This document shows, one piece after another, positions 1-6,924 of a stretch of 64,000 nt of DNA. This DNA comes from Acidobacteriota bacterium. Its GTDB lineage: Bacteria > Acidobacteriota > UBA4820 > DSQY01. A program made the translations under genes and the position numbers. The notes under the pieces are model-generated. The model did not search any database. It was not told the origin of the DNA and worked only from the letters and a program-made list of their open reading frames with translations. The stretch covers positions 1 to 64,000 of the forward strand of contig JAJYLT010000014.1 of NCBI GenBank assembly GCA_021787565.1, written 5' to 3'. Position 1 is the first letter of the stretch, and the number at the start of each line of letters is the position of its first letter.

Positions 1-1
1 T

Positions 2-36
2 GGAAAACCTTCGGGGCTTCGCCCCTCAGGTTTCCC
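2..36. other. Nested stem-loop at window edge
   Basis: Outer arms GGAAAACCT (2-10) and AGGTTTCC (28-35) pair with one bulge. An inner GGGGC-TTC-GCCCC hairpin lies at 13-25. It could be the terminator of a gene lying left of the window, but no T-run follows, so its role is open. Confidence 0.4.
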
Positions 37-65
37 ACACCTCCCACAGCCCCTACTACTAGACG

Positions 66-109
66 AGAAAGGGGACATTTCTAGGGAGCAAAGAAAGGGG
101 ACATTTCTA
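66..109. repeat. 18-bp direct repeat, two copies
   Basis: AGAAAGGGGACATTTCTA occurs perfectly at 66-83 and 92-109, 26 bp apart. It is AT-richer than the surroundings. From memory, motifs of this kind are often seen beside transposase genes or REP elements in other genomes. No transposase is visible here. Confidence 0.6.
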
Positions 110-135
110 AAAAGTGTTGACAGGGCGTGGGCGCG

Positions 136-286
136 CCCCAATCCCGCGATGGGTGTTTGGCCGTAGGAGCGCCGCCCCCGGCGCGACGGAGCGTACGCGG
201 GCACCGCATCCTGGTCGCAGGGTCACCCGGTTCGCGGCGAGGCGCCGCTCCTACGCAGGCGTTGAGCCGCTGTCGCGGAATTTGGG
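136..286 (+). mobile_element. 151-bp MITE-like element, copy 1
   Basis: First of four 151-bp copies. The left terminal repeat is CCCCAATCCCGCGAT (136-150). The right end (272-286) is its imperfect inverse. It is flanked by the 5-bp direct repeat GCGCG (131-135 and 287-291). Inside are two opposed REP-like hairpins, each starting GTAGGAGCG. It has the same orientation as the copy at 23103 and opposite to those at 4620 and 55792. It encodes no protein. Confidence 0.85.
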
Positions 287-384
287 GCGCGCCGGAATCC
301 GGGATTCGGGAAGAAGAAATCACCGCCAAGGCACCACGACACGAAGGAGTGGGGACTTTGAGAAATCATCCTCCTCATTCTCTT

Positions 385-411
385 GTAGGAGCGCTCTCCA
401 GGGCGCGACGG
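385..411 (+). repeat. Solo REP-like hairpin
   Basis: GTAGGAGCG (385-393) begins a unit that matches the left inner hairpin of the 151-bp element, with stem GCGC...GCGC and tail GACGG. The element ends are absent, so it looks like a solitary REP unit rather than a fifth copy. Confidence 0.5.
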
Positions 412-457
412 GTGGACAGGGCGCGGCGGATCGGTCCATGGAGAAGCCTCCCGCGCG

Positions 458-487
458 ATGACCGGCGTCGCCTGATGGGTTTATCAT
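458..487 (+). promoter_or_regulatory. Possible sigma-70 promoter, leaderless start
   Basis: A -10-like TATCAT (482-487) follows a weak -35 ATGACC (458-463) with an 18-bp spacer. The predicted transcription start falls at or next to the ATG at 495, and no Shine-Dalgarno sequence precedes that ATG. Leaderless translation is therefore possible. Confidence 0.35.
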
Positions 488-494
488 AGCCCCC

Positions 495-1118
495 ATGCGA
501 GTGGTTCTTTGGACCGCGGCGGCGTGGGCCCTCTGGTGCAGCCTCCACAGCGGGCTGATCGCGCGCCCCGTGACGGATTGGCTGCGGGCGCGGCTGGGAG
601 CGCGTTTCGGATACTACCGCCTCCTGTACAACGCCTTCAGCGCGGCGAGCCTGCTGCCGCTGGCCGCGCTCCACGCGTGGCTGACGGGTCCTCTCCTGCT
701 TCGCTACCGGGGCGCATGGATCCTGCTGGCGCTGGTCCTGAACGCCGTTGCGGCGCTCCTCTTCGTCCTGGGAGCCAAGGCCTACGGGATGGCCGACTTT
801 CTGGGGCTACGCTCTGCCCGCGCCGCCTGGCGAAGGGAGCCGCTCGCCGAGGCGTCTCCCTTCTCGACGAGGGGCATCCTCCGCTGGGTGCGCCACCCCT
901 GGTACCTGGCGGGCGTCCTGGTGGTTTGGGGCCACGACCTGGACGCCGCCGGCCTCTCGGCGGCGGCCGTCCTCACCCTTTACTTCCTCGTGGGGGCCTG
1001 GCTGGAGGAGCGCAAGCTGACGGCCCAATACGGCGAGGCCTACGCAGCCTATCGCCGGAGAGTATCCATGTTCATCCCAAGGAGACCTGGGGGTGGGAGG
1101 ATGACGGATGAGGGATGA
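495..1118 (+). CDS. Isoprenylcysteine carboxyl methyltransferase-like membrane protein
   Basis: A 207-residue integral membrane protein with about four to five hydrophobic segments. The C-terminal half has the ICMT/NnrU-like pattern: a cytosolic GI-x-RWVRHPWYLAG stretch near residue 135, then EERKL...YGEAYAAYRRRVSMF near residue 175. Family members use S-adenosylmethionine to methylate lipid or prenyl-like substrates at the membrane; the substrate here is unknown. The gene stands alone. It has no clear ribosome binding site, and its last codons run into a heptanucleotide repeat array, so the very C-terminus may be recently altered. Confidence 0.7.
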   Translation: MRVVLWTAAAWALWCSLHSGLIARPVTDWLRARLGARFGYYRLLYNAFSAASLLPLAALHAWLTGPLLLRYRGAWILLALVLNAVAALLFVLGAKAYGMADFLGLRSARAAWRREPLAEASPFSTRGILRWVRHPWYLAGVLVVWGHDLDAAGLSAAAVLTLYFLVGAWLEERKLTAQYGEAYAAYRRRVSMFIPRRPGGGRMTDEG

Positions 1119-1134
1119 AAGATGAGAGATGAAA
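1100..1134. repeat. Heptanucleotide tandem array (GATGANN x5)
   Basis: Five in-register 7-mers beginning GATGA (GATGACG, GATGAGG, GATGAAA, GATGAGA, GATGAAA). The array supplies the stop codon of the preceding methyltransferase gene. It is one of eight related arrays in the window. Confidence 0.75.
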
Positions 1135-1254
1135 GGTCGCGATGACGGATGCCCGGCGACCGGCGGACTACCGACCACGGACACCCGACAGCGGTCTCCA
1201 CCCTCCACCGCTTTGCGAGGGCAGTCCGCGGTGCCGTGGTGGTGAATTCCTCTC

Positions 1255-2844
1255 TCACTTCGATGCGGTCGGAATGCGGCTCATGGCGTACTCGGCGAGG
1301 GCCGTGATGGTCAGGCTAGGGTTCACGCCGAGGTTGGCGCCGATGACGGAGCCGTCCACGACGTAGAGGTCGTCGTAGCCGAAGACCTTGCAGGCCCCGT
1401 CCACGACGCCCGTCCCGGGGCCTTCGCCCATGGCGCAACCGCCCAGGATGTGGGCGGTGGTCGGGGCATTGAGGAGCACCTCGTTGAGGCTGCTCTGGGG
1501 AACCCCGCCCAACCGTTTCGCCAGGCGGCGGACCGTCTCGTTGGCCACGGGGATGTAGGCCGGGATCCTCTTGGGCTGGTCCTCGGGGAGGCGGGAGGTG
1601 GGCTTTCGGTGGAAGGGCCAGAACCACCGTCTCTTGATGATGATGCGCATGCGGCTGTCCAAGCTCTGCATGACCAGGACCACAAACCCCTTGCGCGCCT
1701 TTCCGAAGGGCCAGAGGGACCTCAGCGAATGGGAGGGGCGGCGCAGGCAGTTGCCGATCCAGCGGAGGGGCCTCGTGAGCCGCGTGCCTCCGTCGGTCAG
1801 AGGTGTCCCGAGCTGCATCATCACGTCCGAGCCCCGCGAATAGCGCACGGGTTCCACGCGCGTGTGTTCATCCATGAAGAGGTGCGACGAAATGGCGATG
1901 CCCTCGCAGTGGTCGGGGCCCTTCCGGGGCCCGATGAGGCCCAGCAGGGCCTCGCTGTTGGTGCGGGCGTAGTTTCCCACCTCGTCGGACAGCCGCGGCA
2001 GCGCGCCGCGCCGCTTGCACTCCAGGAGGAGGGGCACGGTCCCCAGGACGCCCGCCGCCAGGATCACCCCGCCCGCGGTCAGCTCGCCCCTCTTCTTGAA
2101 GAAAGGCACGGTGGACCGTTCGGTCTGGAGGCGATAGCCACCGCCGGGCAGCGGTTCGATCAGGGTGACGCGGGTCTCGGGAAGGATCGTGGCCCCGCGC
2201 TTCTTGGCCAGGTAGAGGTAGTTCTTGTCCAGCGTGTTCTTGGCGCCCGGACGGCATCCCACCATGCAGCCGCCGCAGAAGGTGCAGCCGACCCGCGAAG
2301 GACCTTCACCGCCGAAAAACGGGTCTGGGACCTCTTTGCCGGATTCGCCGAAGAAGACCGCCACATCGGTCGGGGCGAAGGTCTCGGGCAGGCCGATCTC
2401 CTCTCCGACGGCTTTCAGGGCCTCGTCGGCCGGAGTCAGACGCGGGTTGACCGAGACGCCCAGCATGCGGCGGGCCGTCTCGTAGTGGGGCGCCAGCGTC
2501 GTCCGCCAGTCGGCGAGGTCCCTCCACTTGGGGTCCAGGAAGGCCTCGGGCCGAGGCTCCATCAGCACGTTCGCGTAGACGAGGCTGCCGCCGCCCACGC
2601 CGGCTCCGTGGAGGACCAGGACGTCGTGCAGGAGGGTGATCTGCTGAATGCCGTAGCAGAGGAGCTTGGGCATCCAGAAGAACTTCCGGAAGTTCCAGTT
2701 GGTCCCGGGGAAGTCCTGCGGCCGCCAGCGCTTGCCCTGCTCCACCACGAGGACCCTGTAGCCCTTTTCCGCGAGACGCAAGGCGCTCACCGAGCCGCCG
2801 AATCCAGAGCCCACCACGACGTAGTCCCAGCGATCCTCCCCCAT
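1255..2844 (-). CDS. GMC-family FAD-dependent oxidoreductase
   Basis: A 529-residue flavoprotein of the glucose-methanol-choline/cholesterol-oxidase group. The N-terminal dinucleotide fold has VVGSGFGGS at about residues 10-18 and a second glycine motif AGVGGGSLVY at 81-90. A cysteine cluster, C187-xx-C-xx-C-xxx-C197, is typical of the cholesterol-oxidase-like subgroup. The C-terminus has HILGGCAMG and NPSLTITALAE, which complete the FAD domain. It oxidises an alcohol or sterol-like substrate, unidentified. The ATG at 2844 was chosen because AAGGAG lies 6 nt upstream; a longer frame to 3207 only reads through the neighbour. It is last in the minus-strand locus behind the aldehyde dehydrogenase, so it may supply or remove the aldehyde. 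Confidence 0.85.
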   Translation of the reverse strand: MGEDRWDYVVVGSGFGGSVSALRLAEKGYRVLVVEQGKRWRPQDFPGTNWNFRKFFWMPKLLCYGIQQITLLHDVLVLHGAGVGGGSLVYANVLMEPRPEAFLDPKWRDLADWRTTLAPHYETARRMLGVSVNPRLTPADEALKAVGEEIGLPETFAPTDVAVFFGESGKEVPDPFFGGEGPSRVGCTFCGGCMVGCRPGAKNTLDKNYLYLAKKRGATILPETRVTLIEPLPGGGYRLQTERSTVPFFKKRGELTAGGVILAAGVLGTVPLLLECKRRGALPRLSDEVGNYARTNSEALLGLIGPRKGPDHCEGIAISSHLFMDEHTRVEPVRYSRGSDVMMQLGTPLTDGGTRLTRPLRWIGNCLRRPSHSLRSLWPFGKARKGFVVLVMQSLDSRMRIIIKRRWFWPFHRKPTSRLPEDQPKRIPAYIPVANETVRRLAKRLGGVPQSSLNEVLLNAPTTAHILGGCAMGEGPGTGVVDGACKVFGYDDLYVVDGSVIGANLGVNPSLTITALAEYAMSRIPTASK

Positions 2845-2888
2845 AGCACGCTCCTTGATCCAAGAATTTACCTCAGCACCTGCCTCGC

Positions 2889-2917
2889 TGGGTGCCCTGG
2901 TGCCTTGGTGGTGTGTC
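2889..2917. repeat. Short dispersed CACCAAGGCACCA-type repeat
   Basis: The gap between the two dehydrogenase genes carries the reverse complement of ACCACCAAGGCACCA. The same motif recurs on the plus strand at 323-342 and 30454-30474, each time in intergenic DNA. Function unknown. Confidence 0.5.
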
Positions 2918-4555
2918 CTAGCTCTTCTCGAAGATGCGGTGGGCCTCGCCGAGCTCGCGGGCGAGGGGGGTGACGAGGGTCCTGGCGTGGATGCGGAGGC
3001 GCGTTCCCGCGCGCATGGCCGCGCGGACGTCGGCCTCGCTGACGAAATCCAGCGCGGGCGAGGGCTGGGGAGCCGGGGCCGAGTTGGCGTTGGCGCCCGG
3101 CCGGGGGGCCGCGCCGCCTGAACCGCCCGTACCGAACTTCTGGGCCACGAAGCGCCGGGCCGCATCCTCCAGGCCGTCTCCCGGCTTGACCAGGGGCGGC
3201 AACACAACGGCCTTCTCGTCGGTGACGGGTCGGGTCTCGAAGGCCACCCGCTTGCGGTCGATCAGGTGGAGAGGGGTGATGTTGTCGCTCGTGATGTTGT
3301 TCCCAAGGGCGCCGCAGCCCAGGGTCATGGAGGGCGGGAGGTTGGTCGAGAACCCGATGGCGCCGTGGGTGCCCGGCGAATTGACGATGATGCGGAAGAC
3401 GGGCTTCTTCAGGGCGAACTGCCGGACCACCTCGAGGTCCTGCGTGTGCAGGCAGAGGGTATGGCCCAGGCCGCCGTAGCGCAGCACCTCGATGCAGCGC
3501 AGGCAGCCCGCCTCCCAGCCGTCGGCCTCATAGTAAGAGAGAACGGGCGAAAGCTTTTCCAGGGAGAGAGGGTACTCGCGCCCCACTCCCTCCTCGGGAA
3601 CGAGGAGCACGCGCACGCCGTCGGGAACGCTGAAGCCCGCCATGGCGGCGATGGCCTGGGGCGACTTTCCCACCACCTTGGGATTCAGGCGCCCCTCCCC
3701 GTCCACCATGAGCCCCTCCAGAAGCGCCTTCTCCCGGGGGCTCACGAAGTAGCCGCCGGCCGCGGCGAACTCCTCCTTCGCCTTCTCGGCGATGGGGGCG
3801 TCCACGATGACCGACTGCTCGCTCGCGCAGATGGTCCCCCAGTCGAAGGATTTCCCGGCGATCACGTCCTTCACGGCCTTGCGCAGGACGGCCGTTCGCT
3901 CGATGAAGGCGGGTACGTTGCCCGGCCCCACGCCGTAGGAGGGCTTCCCTGAGGAGTAGGCGGCGTTCACCAGCCCCGTGCCGCCCGTCGCCAGGATCAC
4001 GTTGGTGAGAGGGTGCTTCATCAGGGCCTGCGTGTCCGCGATAGTTGGGGCGGGAAGGCAGCCGATGATCCCCCGCGGCGCACCCGCGGCCACCGCGGCG
4101 TCGTGCATGGCCTCGGCCACCGCCCGGATGCAGCCCTTGGCCGAGGGGTGGGGCGAGAGGACGACGCCGTTTCTGGCCTTGAGCGAGATCAGGATCTTGT
4201 AGATGGCGGTGGAGGTGGGATTGGTCGACGGAATCACCGCCGCCACCACGCCCATGGGGGAGGCCACTTCGTAGATCCCCTGGCCCGGATCCGCCGAGAG
4301 GAAGCCCACGGTTTTCATGGGGCGGATGTAGCGGTAGACGTCGTCGGCGCCGAAGCGGTTCTTGACGGTCTTGTCGGCCACCGTGCCGAAGCCCGTCTCC
4401 TCGTGGGCCATGCGAGCCCACTTCTCGAGGTTGGGCATGCACGCCGCGTGCATCGCGTCCAACACCTTGTCCACCTGCTCCTGCGAGAAGGTGGAGAAGG
4501 CCTGCTGGGCCTGCTTCACGGTCGTGACGATGCGGTCCACGTCGGCGGTGGTCAT
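2918..4555 (-). CDS. Acylating (CoA-dependent) aldehyde dehydrogenase with C-terminal extension
   Basis: A 545-residue protein of the EutE/PduP/AdhE-N-terminal family, which converts an aldehyde plus CoA and NAD+ to acyl-CoA. It has IPSTNPTSTAIYK near residue 110, a GGTG nucleotide motif near 190 and catalytic Cys243 in DWGTICASEQ. After the catalytic domain (to about residue 465) comes a Gly/Ala/Pro-rich linker and a final ~40-residue module (FVSEADVRAAM...TPLAREL). That module resembles the short helices which attach enzymes to bacterial microcompartments. With the BMC shell gene upstream on the same strand, this suggests an encapsulated enzyme. Start 4555 drops N-terminal residues that come from a heptamer array; its ribosome site is weak. 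Confidence 0.9.
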   Translation of the reverse strand: MTTADVDRIVTTVKQAQQAFSTFSQEQVDKVLDAMHAACMPNLEKWARMAHEETGFGTVADKTVKNRFGADDVYRYIRPMKTVGFLSADPGQGIYEVASPMGVVAAVIPSTNPTSTAIYKILISLKARNGVVLSPHPSAKGCIRAVAEAMHDAAVAAGAPRGIIGCLPAPTIADTQALMKHPLTNVILATGGTGLVNAAYSSGKPSYGVGPGNVPAFIERTAVLRKAVKDVIAGKSFDWGTICASEQSVIVDAPIAEKAKEEFAAAGGYFVSPREKALLEGLMVDGEGRLNPKVVGKSPQAIAAMAGFSVPDGVRVLLVPEEGVGREYPLSLEKLSPVLSYYEADGWEAGCLRCIEVLRYGGLGHTLCLHTQDLEVVRQFALKKPVFRIIVNSPGTHGAIGFSTNLPPSMTLGCGALGNNITSDNITPLHLIDRKRVAFETRPVTDEKAVVLPPLVKPGDGLEDAARRFVAQKFGTGGSGGAAPRPGANANSAPAPQPSPALDFVSEADVRAAMRAGTRLRIHARTLVTPLARELGEAHRIFEKS

Positions 4556-4573
4556 GGATGGAAGCCTTTGGAG

Positions 4574-4608
4574 AGTGAGAAGTGAGAAGTGAAAAGTGAG
4601 AAGCAAGA
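4574..4608. repeat. Heptanucleotide tandem array (AGTGAGA-type x5)
   Basis: Units AGTGAGA, AGTGAGA, AGTGAAA, AGTGAGA, AGCAAGA in perfect 7-bp register, just upstream of the aldehyde dehydrogenase and downstream of a 151-bp element. Same family as the arrays at 13134 and 5246. Confidence 0.75.
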
Positions 4609-4619
4609 GAGAGAGCTGC

Positions 4620-4770
4620 CCCCAATTCCGCGATAGCGGCTCAACGCCTGCGTAGGAGCGGCGCCTCGCCGCGAACCGGGTGACCCTGCGACCGGGATGC
4701 GGTGCCCGCGTACGGTCCGTCGCGCCGGGGGCGGCGCTCCTACGAGTGCAATTCCATCGCGGGATTGGGG
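4620..4770 (-). mobile_element. 151-bp MITE-like element, copy 2
   Basis: Best-preserved ends: CCCCAATTCCGCGAT (4620-4634) and ATCGCGGGATTGGGG (4756-4770) are inverse repeats with one mismatch. Flanked by the direct repeat GCTGC (4615-4619 and 4771-4775). It lies inside the microcompartment-type locus, between the four-helix-bundle gene and the aldehyde dehydrogenase gene, so it could modulate or interrupt co-transcription. Confidence 0.87.
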
Positions 4771-4844
4771 GCTGCTAAAGGCCGAAAACGGCAAACAAGG
4801 GCAACAAGTACATGGCCCTGTGGGAAGAGGGAAAGGCTGGACGG

Positions 4845-5231
4845 TCATGGGGTCGCCCCTGGGCGGGGCGAAGATTTGTCCCTCATATGATTCCTGAGGC
4901 CAGCCAGCATACGATCCACGTCCGTGAGCCGCTGGTTTAACGAATCCCATTGAACGTCGGAAATATACGTGAGCCGTCTCGACAATTCCAGGTGAGTATC
5001 CAACTCGCTCGCCGACCCAATGGCCACGTACAGGAACTGAATGGTTTCCTTAGCCGCGCGTCGCGCCATTCCTTCCGCGACGTTGGAAGGGATTGAAACA
5101 GAGCATCGCCGCATCTGACTTACAAGCCCAAATCGTTCTTCCGTGGGAAAGCGCTCGGTGGCCCGGTAGATCTCCACGACCAGATCCATAGCCTGCTTCC
5201 AAACTTCAAGGGTCCTGTGAGGTTTGTTCAC
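4845..5231 (-). CDS. Four-helix-bundle protein (S23 / 23S-rRNA intervening-sequence protein family)
   Basis: A 128-residue helical protein with the family pattern: LEVWKQAMDLVVEIY near the start, FPTEERFGLVSQMRR, then SIPSNVAEG, and a C-terminal helix with LNQRLTDVDRMLAGL. The family is named for proteins encoded in 23S rRNA intervening sequences, but many stand-alone members exist and their role is unknown. No rRNA is nearby. It has a GTG start (AAGG 7 nt upstream). It lies between the BMC shell gene and the aldehyde dehydrogenase and is bracketed by heptamer arrays, as is its diverged paralogue at 16440. That suggests a passenger rather than a pathway enzyme. Confidence 0.85.
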   Translation of the reverse strand: MNKPHRTLEVWKQAMDLVVEIYRATERFPTEERFGLVSQMRRCSVSIPSNVAEGMARRAAKETIQFLYVAIGSASELDTHLELSRRLTYISDVQWDSLNQRLTDVDRMLAGLRNHMRDKSSPRPGATP

Positions 5232-5245
5232 CCCCGCACCTTTCG

Positions 5246-5273
5246 ACTTTTTACTTTTTACTTTTTACTTTCT
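5246..5273. repeat. Heptanucleotide tandem array (ACTTTTT x4)
   Basis: ACTTTTT three times plus ACTTTCT, on the plus strand. It overlaps the 3' end of the BMC gene and encodes that protein's lysine-rich tail and stop codon. Confidence 0.75.
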
Positions 5274-5556
5274 CTTCCGACGCGTGGGGCAAGATCCCCT
5301 CCACCTGCTCGTAAGGCATGGGGATCACGTGGACGGAGACCAGGTCGCCGATCCGGCGGGCCGCGGCGGCGCCGGCGTCCGTGGCGGCCTTCACGGCCCC
5401 CACGTCGCCCCTCACCATCACGGTCACGTACGCGCTGCCGATGGTCTCCTTCCCCACGAGGGACACCCTCGCGGCCTTTACCATGGCGTCGGCCGCTTCG
5501 ATGGCCGCCACCAGCCCGCGCGTCTCGATCATTCCCAGGGCTTCTTCGGTGAGCAT
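5251..5556 (-). CDS. Bacterial microcompartment shell protein (BMC-H type)
   Basis: A 101-residue single-BMC-domain protein. [19 protein letters not shown] is the signature N-terminus of hexameric shell proteins, followed by KAARVSL, the [17 protein letters not shown] strand-helix and [15 protein letters not shown] at the end. Such proteins form hexagonal tiles of a protein shell. Start 5556 (residues MLTEEALGM) is the family start; the longer frame adds promoter DNA. It heads a minus-strand locus with a dehydrogenase that has a possible targeting tail. No pentameric vertex (BMC-P) or trimeric (BMC-T) gene lies in the window, so the rest of the shell must be encoded elsewhere or the locus is reduced. 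Confidence 0.95.
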   Translation of the reverse strand: MLTEEALGMIETRGLVAAIEAADAMVKAARVSLVGKETIGSAYVTVMVRGDVGAVKAATDAGAAAARRIGDLVSVHVIPMPYEQVEGILPHASEEKVKSKK

Positions 5557-5574
5557 AGGCACCCCCGCGGCCTC

Positions 5575-5603
5575 AGAGTAGAAGAGGGGACTGCGGGTGT
5601 CAA
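5575..5603 (-). promoter_or_regulatory. Sigma-70 promoter for the BMC locus
   Basis: On the minus strand a consensus -35 TTGACA (5603-5598) and -10 TACTCT (5580-5575) are separated by exactly 17 bp. The predicted start is near 5568, giving a short leader to the ATG at 5556. Confidence 0.65.
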
Positions 5604-5608
5604 CGGGC

Positions 5609-5623
5609 GTTACCTGAGGTAAC
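5609..5623. promoter_or_regulatory. 15-bp palindromic operator between divergent operons
   Basis: GTTACCTGAGGTAAC is a perfect inverted repeat about one central base. Its centre (5616) lies about 47 bp upstream of the predicted starts of both the leftward BMC promoter and the rightward pilin promoter, directly behind each -35. One dimeric regulator could act on both operons. Confidence 0.55.
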
Positions 5624-5628
5624 AATAA

Positions 5629-5655
5629 TTGGGGTGACGCGGGCGGTGGTATACT
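5629..5655 (+). promoter_or_regulatory. Putative promoter of minor pilin operon
   Basis: A good -10 TATACT (5650-5655) has only a weak -35 (TTGGGG, 5629-5634, 15-bp spacer). A weak -35 beside a palindrome fits an activator-dependent promoter. The leader to the ATG at 5724 is about 60 nt. Confidence 0.4.
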
Positions 5656-5723
5656 CGATAGGCATGGAACCACGAGGCGAACAGCCTGGCAACCGGTTTG
5701 CTATAAGGGCGGAGGGAGCGGGC

Positions 5724-6371
5724 ATGACCGAACCGACCGAGAAGGGAGCCGTCCCCCCAGGGGAAAGCGGCTTCTCGTTGATGGAACTGATGATCGTCGT
5801 GGCGATTCTCGGCATGATCGCCGTCATCGCCACCGTGGTAGTGAGCAAGGAGCTTCAGCGCCAGCGGCTCAAGAGCGCCGCCCAACAACTCACGGGCTTT
5901 GTGGAGGGCGCCTTTGTCCAGGCCCAGAGCCGGAACCAGGGCGTGTTCTTGGTGGGGACTGCCAACGCCAACGGCTCGTGCACCTTCAGCCTCTTTGCCG
6001 ACACCAACAACGGGGTGTGGGACGCCACGAAGGACACGACCCTTCTCGGCAGCCAGCTGGTCCCCTCGGACATCGTGATCGATCAGCTCTCCCCCGGCTC
6101 CTACACCTTTGGCCTCGCCTCTCCGAGCAATACGACCATCATCCCCTGGCCCTTCACGGGAAGCGGTTCCACGAAGACGCTCCTTCTCTATTGCGACACC
6201 ATGGGCCGCGCCATCGATCCCACTTCAGCCACGCCCGCCCAGATCTCCAGGCCGGCGGTCCTCTCCATCACCCATTCGGCCATGCTCAACGGCACGCTGA
6301 GTCCGCACTTCCGGTACGACATCACGGTCTATCCCATTTGGCACGCCGTTTCCAATCAGGTGAGGTACTGA
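5724..6371 (+). CDS. Type IV pilus minor pseudopilin, FimT/GspH-like
   Basis: A 215-residue prepilin. The short leader ends at Gly before FSLMELMIVVAILGMIA: a type III (prepilin peptidase) signal with Glu at +5 of the mature protein. A beta-rich C-terminal domain follows. It is one of the minor pilins that prime pilus assembly. Start 5724 was chosen for its GGAGG 8 nt upstream. Two earlier ATG/GTG-type starts would overlap the promoter. It is first of five co-directional genes with gaps from -23 to about 20 nt. Confidence 0.85.
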   Translation: MTEPTEKGAVPPGESGFSLMELMIVVAILGMIAVIATVVVSKELQRQRLKSAAQQLTGFVEGAFVQAQSRNQGVFLVGTANANGSCTFSLFADTNNGVWDATKDTTLLGSQLVPSDIVIDQLSPGSYTFGLASPSNTTIIPWPFTGSGSTKTLLLYCDTMGRAIDPTSATPAQISRPAVLSITHSAMLNGTLSPHFRYDITVYPIWHAVSNQVRY

Positions 6372-6372
6372 C

Positions 6373-6924
6373 ATGGAGAATCGAAGGAAAAAACGCGAAG
6401 GAGGAAGCAGCCTGCTCGAGGTCCTCATCGCCTTGGCCATCCTGCTGTTTCTGATGATCGGGGTCCTCTCCATGTTTTCCATGGCCTACCTGCAAAACCT
6501 TGGCTCGGCGGCCCGTACCGAGATGACCTACAAGGCCCAGCAGGTGGCCGATACAATCCACTTCCTCAACTACCTGCAACGCACCCACCAGTACGTTCCT
6601 ACCCAGACAGTCACGGGTCTTCAATTTCCGCTCGCCGACGGTACCTCGGTGAACATCACCCAGCTTAATGGATCGGCCTTGCAATATCCCTACTGGGGCC
6701 CGCCCTCCTCCGGTACGCTGTCCAGCGCGGCGGGGATCGTGGATCCCGCCAATCTCCGCTACACGATCCAGGTGAACGTCAAAAACAGCTCCACCAACGG
6801 CCTCATGATCGTGACGATCTCGGTGGTCCCCAACACCACCGCCTCGAACGCCCCAGGCGCTCGGTACCTGGGCAGCAAGATCCGCTGGAAGGAGGTGGAT
6901 TATGCCATCCAGCTCCCGGCCTGA
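6373..6924 (+). CDS. pilV: Type IV pilus minor pilin PilV-like
   Basis: A 183-residue prepilin. The basic leader MENRRKKREGG precedes SSLLEVLIALAILLFLMIG, with Glu at mature +5. The order FimT-PilV-PilW-PilX-PilY1 matches the minor pilin operon of other bacteria. It starts one base after the previous stop and overlaps the next gene by 23 bp, so translation is probably coupled. Confidence 0.8.
   Translation: MENRRKKREGGSSLLEVLIALAILLFLMIGVLSMFSMAYLQNLGSAARTEMTYKAQQVADTIHFLNYLQRTHQYVPTQTVTGLQFPLADGTSVNITQLNGSALQYPYWGPPSSGTLSSAAGIVDPANLRYTIQVNVKNSSTNGLMIVTISVVPNTTASNAPGARYLGSKIRWKEVDYAIQLPA

Noticed and set aside
131-293. 9-bp target duplication for the 151-bp element (GGGCGCGCC in copy 1, GCGATCACC in copy 3)
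   Set aside because: The longer matches occur only in copies 1 and 3; a 5-bp duplication with constant 151-bp elements explains all four.
1450-2973. Long plus-strand frame of about 500 codons opposite the GMC gene
   Set aside because: It is the complement of a clear flavoprotein with family motifs; its translation is Gly/Ala/Arg-rich with no recognisable domain, as expected for antisense frames in GC-rich DNA.
2845-3207. N-terminal extension of the GMC oxidoreductase to 3207
   Set aside because: It runs through the end of the aldehyde dehydrogenase gene; a proper ribosome site and the FAD fold begin at 2844.
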